A stretch of 64,000 nt of DNA from JBDHWG01 sp046328505 (GTDB lineage Bacteria; Chloroflexota; Anaerolineae; Epilineales; JAHCIE01): positions 2,666,001 to 2,730,000 of the forward strand of contig JAXLWL010000002.1 in assembly GCA_046328505.1 (NCBI GenBank), in the 5' to 3' direction. The notes under the pieces were generated by a model that saw only the letters and a list, made by a program, of their open reading frames with translations, had not been told where the DNA came from and searched no databases. The position numbers and the translations under genes are program-made. Position 1 is the stretch's first letter. The number at the start of each line of letters is the position of its first letter. This document shows positions 1 to 7,653 of the stretch, one piece after another.

Positions 1-528
1 GGTGGTATGATCGAGCAGGAAGATCCCACCCGGACCGTCACCGTTCGGGTCTCCCAGCGCGCTGACATAGATGGCATCCGGGCCGCAGTGGATGGTATGC
101 GGACGGCTGTAGCCACTGCGGCTCATGATGTCTTCGGGCTGGATAGTCTTGCTAATGGTCGGCTGGCGCGGGTCGGGCTTGGTGTCGATAACGTACATTC
201 GCGACGAACGTAGCCCCGGCACGAGCAAGTAGCGGCGCTCCATGTGCGGGTGCGGCATCGTGGGGCACAGAGCCGCACTGCACGCATTCCAGCCAAAGTG
301 ATGCAGCTCATCGCCGGGGAACGGCAGCTCCAGGCGATTGACCATCTGACCGTAGGTCGTGGAGTGCGGGTTGACATCGAGCACGGCGATCGCGTCGGCC
401 CGCGACTTGCCCTCGCCATTTGTCGGCGGGTTGATGAGGGCGACGTAGGCGAGTTCCTCGGCGGGCGCCGCCATGGCCATCTTAGGTGATGGGTAGAAAG
501 TTGGGTCTGTCTTCCAGGTACTCATCAT
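1..528 (-). CDS. Selenium-binding protein (SBP56/methanethiol oxidase family), N-terminal part
   Basis: The frame is open from an ATG at 528 to the window edge, giving the first 176 residues of a protein normally about 460 long. It starts MMSTWKTDPTFYPSPKMAMA and contains the family blocks HHFGWNACS, MPHPHMERRYLLVPGLRSSR and YVIDTKPDPRQP typical of SBP56. Members are seven-bladed propellers; bacterial ones oxidise methanethiol to formaldehyde, H2S and H2O2. The conserved Cys in WNAC is present, followed by a second Cys five residues on. An AGAAAGG ribosome-binding site lies upstream of the start. The 3' end is outside the window, so integrity cannot be judged. The family call is firm; the substrate is inferred from the family. 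Confidence 0.9.
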   Translation of the reverse strand, partial: MMSTWKTDPTFYPSPKMAMAAPAEELAYVALINPPTNGEGKSRADAIAVLDVNPHSTTYGQMVNRLELPFPGDELHHFGWNACSAALCPTMPHPHMERRYLLVPGLRSSRMYVIDTKPDPRQPTISKTIQPEDIMSRSGYSRPHTIHCGPDAIYVSALGDPNGDGPGGIFLLDHTT

Positions 529-609
529 GGTCGTTTCAATCCTTTCTGGCTCACGTTGCTTGATCCCGACGCCTCAACGGGAGACGTCAAGGTGTTCCTA
601 CACCACGCG

Positions 610-1566
610 TTACAATCGTTTCATCACTGGTGCATACTCAGCCTCGGCGGGGCGCTTCGGCATGACGAACCGACTTGAGAGGACGATGCCGCCAAAGACC
701 AGCCCGGCTGCGACAAGGTGATACAGGGCAACCTGTTCGCCGAGGAACACAATGGACAGGAGCGCGCCGAACACCGGTATCAGGTTGACGAATGCGCCCG
801 CCTGATTGGGGTCAAGGCCGACGACACCCTGATTCCACAGCATGAAACCGAGCGCCGACACGAACACCGCTACATACAGCAGCCCCAACAGGTTCGGGGT
901 AGTCAGGCTAATGCGCTCCCCGTGCGCGACCTGCCATAGATACACCGGTGTCAGCAGTATCACCCCCGCGACGACGCTCGCCGTGAGCATTGTGCGGGGC
1001 GGCAGTTGCCGCGGCCGCCGCTCGATCAACACGGCGTACGCTGCCCACAACGGCACCGCCGCTGCCATCCACAGATCCCCCTGATTGAGCTGCAAGCGCC
1101 GCAGTACGTCGATGTCCCCGTGGGACAGCACGACAGCTGCACCGACGAGAGAGAGCACCATCCCACAGACTTGCTGCCCGGTCACGCGCTCGCGCATGAC
1201 AATCCAGGCCGCGAGTGCGATGAGCAGCGGCACGGTTGCCAGCATGAGGAGCGCGTTGAGCGCGGTTGTGGTGGTGAGGGCCTGGTAGACAAACACGGGA
1301 TACGCGGCGAAGCCCACCGCGCCGATAGCTCCAATCAGCTTCCACTCGGCCAGGATCAACTTGCGATAGCGGCGGATCTGGCCGAAATCGAGAGGCAACA
1401 GGATGAGCAGCGCGAGTACCCACCGCCAATAGCTGAGGGATACCGGCGGCAGATCACCCCGCAGAAAGCGGCCCACTACGAAGTTGCCTGCCCACAGCAT
1501 CGCTGCGCTGCTCAACAAAGCCATCGAAACAAGTGTCGTTCTGGTTTCCTTATTCAGTCGGAACAT
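610..1566 (-). CDS. DMT-superfamily (EamA) permease
   Basis: A 318-residue membrane protein with about ten hydrophobic segments arranged as two EamA repeats. The first begins near LLSSAAMLWAGNFVVGRFLR and the second near GDLWMAAAVPLWAAYAVLIE, the usual five-plus-five layout of drug/metabolite exporters such as RhaT and YdcZ-type proteins. The length is normal for the family. The ATG at 1566 has AGAGGAGAG eight bases upstream. It is divergent from the XRE/NB-ARC regulator at 1730, and three 12-bp direct repeats lie in the shared upstream region, so the regulator may control it. The substrate cannot be read from sequence. Confidence 0.88.
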   Translation of the reverse strand: MFRLNKETRTTLVSMALLSSAAMLWAGNFVVGRFLRGDLPPVSLSYWRWVLALLILLPLDFGQIRRYRKLILAEWKLIGAIGAVGFAAYPVFVYQALTTTTALNALLMLATVPLLIALAAWIVMRERVTGQQVCGMVLSLVGAAVVLSHGDIDVLRRLQLNQGDLWMAAAVPLWAAYAVLIERRPRQLPPRTMLTASVVAGVILLTPVYLWQVAHGERISLTTPNLLGLLYVAVFVSALGFMLWNQGVVGLDPNQAGAFVNLIPVFGALLSIVFLGEQVALYHLVAAGLVFGGIVLSSRFVMPKRPAEAEYAPVMKRL

Positions 1567-1654
1567 CTCGCACTCTCCTCTGACTGGCGCCCCAGCGAAC
1601 CCGCTAAGTTGCTCTCATTGAACCACGAACCACTTGCGCTAAGAAGCCGATTTC

Positions 1655-1690
1655 CTGTACAATAAGCTGTACCAAATGCTGTATAAGCTT
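1655..1690. promoter_or_regulatory. Three 12-bp direct repeats in a divergent promoter region
   Basis: CTGTAC, CTGTAC and CTGTAT begin at 1655, 1667 and 1679, exactly 12 bases apart, in the 163-bp gap between the divergent DMT permease and XRE/NB-ARC regulator genes. The regular phasing (slightly over one helical turn) and AT-rich context look like a cooperative operator. The neighbouring HTH protein is the obvious candidate binder, which is an inference. Confidence 0.5.
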
Positions 1691-1729
1691 TGAATGTGGC
1701 AGTAGCTGTGCTGTCAGGGAGTGCACGCC

Positions 1730-4393
1730 ATGAACGCTCTGTCGTTTGGCGCCTGGCTGAAACGGCGTCGCCGTAGTCTAGATCTGACCCAGGATGCGTT
1801 GGCCGCCCGCGTCGTCTGCTCAGTCGAGACCGTCCGCAAGCTCGAAGCTGAGACGCTTCGGCCTTCGAAGGCGCTAGCCGAGCGGCTGGCCGAATGCCTG
1901 GACGTTCCCAGTGAGCAGCGAGCGCATTTTGTCCGCTTTGCGCGCGGCCAGGCAGACGCCGAGCATCTGCCCGTACCCACGCTGACCCTCGACCCCGCCC
2001 GATCGCCACCGACCGCACCGGCCAGGCCCTCGTCACCCCCACTTCCCGCCCCAACGACACAACTTATCGGACGCGAGGACGAGACCAGGAACGTGTGCCA
2101 TCTGCTCCAGCAGCCCCATCTGCGGCTCGTGACGCTCACGGGCGCGGGAGGGGTGGGCAAATCGCGTCTCGCTTTACAGGTCGCCGCCGAGCTACAAGAC
2201 CACTTCGCCGATGGCGTATTCTTCATCCCCCTGGCCGCGATCCGAGACCCGAGCCTGGTCATTTCGGCCATCGCGCAGACACTCGGTGTCCGCGAGAGTG
2301 GAACTCGACCGCTCGCCGACCTCGTCGTAGGCTGGCTGCGCGACAAGAACTTGCTGTTGGTCCTGGATAACTTTGAGCAGGTTCTCGACGCGGCTCCCCT
2401 CATCGCCGACCTGCTCGCTCGGTGTGCATACCTCAAGGTGCTGGTCACCAGTCGCGCGCTGCTCCATCTGCACGGCGAGCAGCAGTATCTCGTGCTGCCC
2501 CTGGCCCTTCCCCCCCTCCTCCTAAATTCGCAGGCCGAGTTGGACGAAGAGATCCAAGTCATGAATTACCCGGCGGCGCAGCTCTTCGTCCAGCGCGCCC
2601 GGCTGGTCAAACCCGAATTCGCGCTTAGCCAGTCGAATCTCCAGGCCATCGCGGAGATCTGTCATCGGCTTGACGGCCTTCCGCTCGCCCTGGAGTTAGC
2701 GGCAGCGCGAGTCCGCGTGCTGCCGCCCGTGGCGCTACTCCAACGGTTGATCCCGCGGCTGGCGCTGCTCACAGATGGGCCGCGCGACCTGCCGACGCGG
2801 CAGCGGACGATGCGAGCGGCAATTGACTGGGGTTATGACCTGCTGGAAGAAGAAGAGAAGCAGCTTCTTCGCCGGCTAGCCGTCTTTGTAGGGGGCTTTA
2901 CTCTGGAAGCAGCCGCCGCCGTAGCCGGGCAAGAGGGAACAGAGTCTTCGACGCACATCTCCATCCTGGATGGGCTCGCGTCCCTCGTTGATAACAGCTT
3001 GATCCATCAAACGGAGACAGGTGACGGGGAGCCACGCTTCAGCCAATTGGAAACGGTGCGTGAGTATGGCCTTGAGCGGCTGGCGGAAAGCGGGGAACTG
3101 GATGCGATTCGCGGTCGGCACGCTCGCTACTGGCTGGCCCTCGCTCAAGCGGCGGCTCCCAAGCTCCTGGCGACAGAGCAGACGCTCTGGTTCGGCCGGC
3201 TGGAAGTCGAGCACAACAACCTGCGCGCAGCACTTCAGTATCTGATCGATCGGAACAGGGCCGAAGAAGCGCTCCAGTTGGCGGGTGCGCTGTGGCGCTT
3301 CTGGTATGTGCGGGGCCATTTCGCCGAAGGGCGGCACTGGCTGGAGCTTGTGCTCAGATACGACCAGGATACGTCGGCGGCGGCGCGATCGCTGGCGCTC
3401 TACGGCGCCGCCAATCTCGCGTTTGCGCAAGGCGATCATCCGACGATGGCGCGCTACCTGGAAGAGAGCCTGAGCTTGAGGCGGGAAGTTGGGGATGTGG
3501 AAGGCCAGGGGGCCTCGCTGCATGCCCTGGCTAACCTGGCCCTCGTTCAGGGCGACTATCTCAAAGCGCGCGACCTGGCTGAGGAGGGGCTGGCCATTGA
3601 CCGCAGGCTGGACAATCGCTCTGGCATGACGCTCAAGCTGAACACCCTGGGCCTGGCGCTCTATCGCCTGGGTGAGTACTCAGCCGCTCGCGGCGTGCTG
3701 GAGGAGAATCTGGTGCTGCTGCGCGCGGCAGGCGATCAGATGGGGCTGACCTACGCGCAGAACTTCATCGGCCTGACATGCCGCGCCGAAGGCAGGTACG
3801 CGGAGGCGCAGGCTCTGCACGAGTCCAGCTTGAGAATTCAGCAGATGCTAGGCGATGAATTCGGCATGCCCGGCACACTCCATAACCTGGGCATCGCCAC
3901 CGCTATGCTGGGCGAGCGAGAGGAGGGCGAGCGTCTGTGTATCGAAAGCCTGCGGCTCACACGGAAACTGGGCAAGAAGCGCGATGCGGGGCTGGTGTCC
4001 GTCACCCTTGGCTACCTGACGCAATACCGGGGTGATATTCGTTCAGCGTTTGGCCACTTCCAGCGAGCCGTGGCGATGTTCGCCGATCTCGACGACGAGT
4101 TCGAGGGCGCCCGTGCTCTCGCCGGCCTGGCCGGTGTTCTTTGGGCATACGGTCACCATGAGTTAGCGGCTCAAGTCGCCAGCGCCGCCGAAACCCTACT
4201 CGCGCGGGCGAGCGGGCGGCTGGATCCGCGCGAGCGGTCCGACTTCGAGAGCAGCGTCGCCCCTATCCACGTCGCTCTCACCGCCGGCCAACTCACGGAC
4301 GCGTGGGGCGCCGGACGAACCTTGACGCTTGCCGCCGCAGCCCAGGCAACGCTCCACGTTGCCCAAACCCTCAGCGACGTCTCTCTATCCTGA
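1730..4393 (+). CDS. XRE-type HTH / NB-ARC ATPase / TPR regulator
   Basis: About 887 residues in three parts. Residues 1-70 form a Cro/CI-type helix-turn-helix (LKRRRRSLDLTQDALAA, then SVETVRKLEAE). An NB-ARC-like NTPase follows, with LIGREDE, the P-loop GAGGVGKSR, Walker B LLLVLDNFEQ, the VLVTSRALL sensor and GLPLALELAAA. The rest is tetratricopeptide repeats of about 40 residues (for example GDHPTMARYLEESLSLRREVGD). This is the STAND architecture, in which NTP-driven oligomerisation follows ligand sensing by the repeats. Such proteins are abundant in Chloroflexota and actinobacteria. The ATG at 1730 has CAGGGAG at a good distance and is preferred over the GTG at 1721. The target genes are unknown. 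Confidence 0.88.
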   Translation: MNALSFGAWLKRRRRSLDLTQDALAARVVCSVETVRKLEAETLRPSKALAERLAECLDVPSEQRAHFVRFARGQADAEHLPVPTLTLDPARSPPTAPARPSSPPLPAPTTQLIGREDETRNVCHLLQQPHLRLVTLTGAGGVGKSRLALQVAAELQDHFADGVFFIPLAAIRDPSLVISAIAQTLGVRESGTRPLADLVVGWLRDKNLLLVLDNFEQVLDAAPLIADLLARCAYLKVLVTSRALLHLHGEQQYLVLPLALPPLLLNSQAELDEEIQVMNYPAAQLFVQRARLVKPEFALSQSNLQAIAEICHRLDGLPLALELAAARVRVLPPVALLQRLIPRLALLTDGPRDLPTRQRTMRAAIDWGYDLLEEEEKQLLRRLAVFVGGFTLEAAAAVAGQEGTESSTHISILDGLASLVDNSLIHQTETGDGEPRFSQLETVREYGLERLAESGELDAIRGRHARYWLALAQAAAPKLLATEQTLWFGRLEVEHNNLRAALQYLIDRNRAEEALQLAGALWRFWYVRGHFAEGRHWLELVLRYDQDTSAAARSLALYGAANLAFAQGDHPTMARYLEESLSLRREVGDVEGQGASLHALANLALVQGDYLKARDLAEEGLAIDRRLDNRSGMTLKLNTLGLALYRLGEYSAARGVLEENLVLLRAAGDQMGLTYAQNFIGLTCRAEGRYAEAQALHESSLRIQQMLGDEFGMPGTLHNLGIATAMLGEREEGERLCIESLRLTRKLGKKRDAGLVSVTLGYLTQYRGDIRSAFGHFQRAVAMFADLDDEFEGARALAGLAGVLWAYGHHELAAQVASAAETLLARASGRLDPRERSDFESSVAPIHVALTAGQLTDAWGAGRTLTLAAAAQATLHVAQTLSDVSLS

Positions 4394-4408
4394 AGCGATA
4401 CCCTTGAC

Positions 4409-5038
4409 TCACCCTACCCACGTCACGTCGCCATAGAGGCCCTGACGGTCCGGGCGCTGCTGGAACTGGGCGTACTCGGCCTTCGCCTGGCCGATAGTGA
4501 CCGGGTCGCCGTGGCCAGGGTAGACGGTCACGGCGTCGTCGAGGGTCAACAGGTGCGCGGCGATGCCGTGGACCAACGTCTCGAAGTCCTCCGGCGTGTC
4601 GGTGTGCCCCGGTCCACCGGGAAACAGCACATCCCCACCCAACACCGCCTTTCCCACCACGTACACTACGTGCCCCGGCGTGTGGCCGGGCACGAATAAC
4701 ACGCATACTTCTTCATTGCCCAGCGGGAACAGGTAGCCGTGGCTTACGTTCACGTCGAGGCCGCCGGGCACGCGGTCTGCGTCTAGCGGGTGGCCGACGA
4801 CCGGCGCGCCCGTCGCGCTGCGTACGGCGTCCAACGACGCCACGTGGTCGAAGTCGCTGTGAGTGATCCAGATTTCGGCCACCCTGTCACCGGCGGCAGC
4901 GAGGATGCGGTCTGGTTCGGCGCCCGGGTCTACGATTGCAGTCGCGCCTGTCGCCGGGTCACGCACGATGTAGCTGTTCATCGTGAAGTTCCAGTCTGGA
5001 GCTGAGACCTCCAGGCGCTGGATGATCGGCTCGGTCAT
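4409..5038 (-). CDS. MBL-fold metallo-hydrolase
   Basis: A 209-residue metallo-beta-lactamase-fold protein of the glyoxalase II-like type. The metal-ligand order is visible: THSDFDH near residue 80, PGHTPGH, then GGDVLFPG and VYPGHGDP. The first motif departs from the usual THxHxDH because Asp replaces the second His, which alters the first metal site. GGAGG precedes the ATG at 5038. It faces the regulator gene tail to tail and diverges from the thioesterase. The substrate is unknown; hydroxyacylglutathione or a related thioester is possible by family only. Confidence 0.85.
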   Translation of the reverse strand: MTEPIIQRLEVSAPDWNFTMNSYIVRDPATGATAIVDPGAEPDRILAAAGDRVAEIWITHSDFDHVASLDAVRSATGAPVVGHPLDADRVPGGLDVNVSHGYLFPLGNEEVCVLFVPGHTPGHVVYVVGKAVLGGDVLFPGGPGHTDTPEDFETLVHGIAAHLLTLDDAVTVYPGHGDPVTIGQAKAEYAQFQQRPDRQGLYGDVTWVG

Positions 5039-5153
5039 ACGGCCTCCAATTTCTCAAATTGCGCGAGATGGGTCATAATGGCGCGTCCCACGTATCGCTC
5101 GTGATTAGCGAGTCGCGCGGGCTATCAAGATCATGCCAGGAGTGAACGCCGCG

Positions 5154-5537
5154 ATGGAACACCGAGTCGCATACAAAGTCTACTACGAGGACACTGACTC
5201 TCTCGGTGTCGTCTATTATGCCAATTACATGAAATACCTAGAGCGCGGGCGCACGGAGTTCATCGAGCACTACGGCCGCCCCGTTTGGGAGTGGAACGCC
5301 GACGGCTACTACTTTGTCGTCTACAAGCTGACGGCCACGTTTCGGAAGGCAGCCGTCCTCGGCGACATCGTCACGGTGGTCACACGATTCGAGCTGCCTT
5401 CAGCTTTCCGCGGTCTATTTCGTCAACGCATCGAGCGGGACGGTGAGGTACTGATTGATGCGGACGTGGAGATTGTGTGCCTCGACCGTCAGCGGAACGT
5501 CATCGAATATCCCAACATGTTCAAGAAGACGCCGTAG
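5154..5537 (+). CDS. YbgC-like acyl-CoA thioesterase (hotdog fold)
   Basis: A single hotdog domain. It carries the YbgC/4-hydroxybenzoyl-CoA thioesterase signature YYEDTDSLGVVYYANYMKYLERGRTEF, in which the Asp in EDTD is the catalytic carboxylate. The C-terminal half has ATFRKAAVLGDIV and VEIVCLD strands. The chosen ATG at 5154 has AGGAG upstream and gives 127 residues, the usual length. An in-frame ATG at 5133 would add seven residues but has no clear ribosome-binding site. YbgC proteins hydrolyse short-chain or fatty acyl-CoA and in some bacteria work with Tol-Pal; no tol genes are nearby. Confidence 0.87.
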   Translation: MEHRVAYKVYYEDTDSLGVVYYANYMKYLERGRTEFIEHYGRPVWEWNADGYYFVVYKLTATFRKAAVLGDIVTVVTRFELPSAFRGLFRQRIERDGEVLIDADVEIVCLDRQRNVIEYPNMFKKTP

Positions 5538-5546
5538 AGCGGGCGC

Positions 5547-5604
5547 ATGTAGTGGCGGCTTCGCGTCGGTCGGCGAGCGATCGAACGGCAGGTCGCCACT
5601 ACAT
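5547..5604. repeat. 11-bp inverted repeat between convergent genes
   Basis: ATGTAGTGGCG at 5547-5557 is repeated in inverse orientation at 5594-5604, with 36 bases between. It lies in the 72-bp gap between the convergent thioesterase and FAD oxidase genes. It may act as a bidirectional hairpin, although there is no T-run on either side. Confidence 0.5.
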
Positions 5605-5609
5605 TCTGG

Positions 5610-7379
5610 TTATTCTTCCGCGAAGACGTTGTTGCGAATGCCGAAGACGTTATTCGGATCGTCGGCCTGCTTGATCGCCTTGAGAAGCTCTACCGTCGTC
5701 GGCGAGATGGTATCCCGCATGAAGTCCTTGCGCAGCTTGCCGACGCCGTGGTGGTGCGAGATTGTTCCGCCATGCGCGATGATGGTCTCGCGCAGGCTAT
5801 GCTCGATCTCGCCAAACACCCGGTCTGGATGCTCGATCCCTTTGGTGCTGAACCCGTGAGTAAAGTAGATGCACACGCCCGTGTGATACATCTGAGTCAC
5901 GCGGGGCGACACGAACGGTCGGCCGGGCAGACCGTACTCCTTGTGCTTCTGGTTGGCCGTCTCCAGCACAGCGTTGATGACATCGTGAATCTTGTCCCAC
6001 GGCACCGTGGTTTCGTAGGTCTCACCGATGATCGAGAAGTCGGCCAGGAAGTCGCGGATGTAGGCGATCGCGTATGTAAGCATGTAGCCGCGCTGGCCAT
6101 TGCCGGCCCCACCCGAGATCGCGCCGTACTTCTTCGCGAGACGCGCGATAACCTTCTCCTGGTATTCGACTTCCTCCGCCGAGCCTTCCATGACGATTGT
6201 CGCGGCGCATAGTTTGTGCGGGTCGAAGCGCTTGATGTTCAGCAGATAGAGTCTCTGAGCGCGCCCGACGACTGCCTCGGAAGCGGTCGGGCGCGGCTTG
6301 AGCGCCTGACCCATGCGGAACTGGATGTTGTCCACGAGGCGGATGCTCGCGGGCAGGGCGCCGGTGCGAGTCAGATCGTAGAGGAAGTCTGTGCCGGTCT
6401 TGAAGTCCGCGAACACCAGCGAGGCATACTTCTTCACTTCGGGGAGCGTGTGGATGCGAATGATGGCGCGGGTAATCAAGCCCAGGTTGCCCTCGCTCCC
6501 GAACAGGAGATTCTGGACCTGCATGCCCATCGACATTCGCGGCGAAGCGACGACCTGCTCGATGACGCCCCGCGGTGTAATCATCGTCACGTTCTCGACG
6601 ATATCTTCGATGTTGCCGTAGCGATTCTTCTTCATGCCGCTGGCGTTCGTCGCGATCCAGCCGCCGAGCGTCGACAGCTCGATACTGTCCGGCTCGTGGC
6701 CGCAGGTGAAGCCCTCCTTGACCAGCGCATCCTCGAGGTCTTGACCGGTGATGCCCGCCTGAACGCACGCCCGCTGGTTCTCGCGGTCAATCCACTCGAT
6801 CTTGTTCATGCGCCGCATATCAACGACGACGATGACGCGCTCCTCGTCCACGGGCAGCTGGAGCGCGCAGCTAACACTCGTTCCCCCACCATACGGCACG
6901 AGCACGACGTTGTGCTCCTGAGCCAGCTGGACGAGGGTCGCCGCTTCCTCGGTCGATTCTGGGTAGAACACCAGGTCAGCGACACGGTCGAGCTTGTCGT
7001 AGAGGACACGGTAGACTTCGTCAGCCGTCGTCTGCCCATGACTGTGCAAAAGGCGAACGCGGTCCTCGGTGGTGTAACGCGACGCCGGGAAGGCGGCCGC
7101 CAGGGCCTCGTTGAACGTCTCGTTCACATGGGGCGGTGGGATGGGCTTGTCCTGCCGCTCGGGTGTGATCTCCTTCGGGTTAATCTTGATGCCCAGTTCC
7201 TTTTCGGTGAACGGGAGGACGTCCGGCATCTCCTTGCCGGAGATGGCATAGCGACTTCCTGTCACGATCACGGAGCGGTTAGGCAGCACCATGAAGCGTG
7301 TGTCCTTGTAGCCCCACTTGTGGTCCCAGACTGTATTGTCAAGGTGGCCGTTCGACTTATTAAGGTCCTTGTCTGCCAT
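5610..7379 (-). CDS. FAD-binding oxidase, alkyldihydroxyacetonephosphate synthase-like
   Basis: A 589-residue VAO-type flavoprotein. The PCMH FAD-binding domain shows LVPYGGGTSVSCAL and ELSTLGGWIATNASGMKKNRYG. The C-terminal cap and FAD-oxidase domain ends in TISHHHGVGKLRKDF, a His-rich loop matching alkyl-DHAP synthase (AGPS), in which these histidines are catalytic. WGYKDTRF near the N-terminus is also AGPS-like. AGPS exchanges the acyl group of acyl-DHAP for a fatty alcohol in ether-lipid synthesis. The start at 7379 has GAGGAG eight bases upstream and is preferred to 7436. A D-lactate or glycolate dehydrogenase role is the alternative. Confidence 0.85.
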   Translation of the reverse strand: MADKDLNKSNGHLDNTVWDHKWGYKDTRFMVLPNRSVIVTGSRYAISGKEMPDVLPFTEKELGIKINPKEITPERQDKPIPPPHVNETFNEALAAAFPASRYTTEDRVRLLHSHGQTTADEVYRVLYDKLDRVADLVFYPESTEEAATLVQLAQEHNVVLVPYGGGTSVSCALQLPVDEERVIVVVDMRRMNKIEWIDRENQRACVQAGITGQDLEDALVKEGFTCGHEPDSIELSTLGGWIATNASGMKKNRYGNIEDIVENVTMITPRGVIEQVVASPRMSMGMQVQNLLFGSEGNLGLITRAIIRIHTLPEVKKYASLVFADFKTGTDFLYDLTRTGALPASIRLVDNIQFRMGQALKPRPTASEAVVGRAQRLYLLNIKRFDPHKLCAATIVMEGSAEEVEYQEKVIARLAKKYGAISGGAGNGQRGYMLTYAIAYIRDFLADFSIIGETYETTVPWDKIHDVINAVLETANQKHKEYGLPGRPFVSPRVTQMYHTGVCIYFTHGFSTKGIEHPDRVFGEIEHSLRETIIAHGGTISHHHGVGKLRKDFMRDTISPTTVELLKAIKQADDPNNVFGIRNNVFAEE

Positions 7380-7518
7380 GTATGATACTCCTCGCTGCTG
7401 CGATGGGGACGCGCTGCTGTATGTCCTCATTGGCAAAGCCGACAGCGATCCGATGAGATTTGCTAGCGCGGGATTATGATGCAGTCTGCGAGAAAGTGCA
7501 ATTCCAGCGGTTTCTCTA

Positions 7519-7548
7519 TTGACAAATCATAAAAGCCAGTTGTACAAT
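7519..7548 (+). promoter_or_regulatory. Sigma-70-type promoter for the PAS histidine kinase operon
   Basis: TTGACA at 7519-7524 and TACAAT at 7543-7548 are separated by 18 bases. They lie in the AT-richer divergent region about 100 bases upstream of the histidine kinase start. Confidence 0.6.
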
Positions 7549-7653
7549 GCTTGTGCTTGACGTGGCGCGGCTTTTGTCCTATATATTGAGTGTAACTTTC
7601 GGTCTTCTCCAGGGATGTCATAGTTAGTCGCGCGGATTGGTGCGCGAGGCCGT

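Noticed and set aside
6216..7385. 389-residue open frame on the plus strand opposite the AGPS-like gene
   Set aside because: It is the antisense shadow of a recognised FAD oxidase in GC-rich DNA, with no family motifs or ribosome-binding site.
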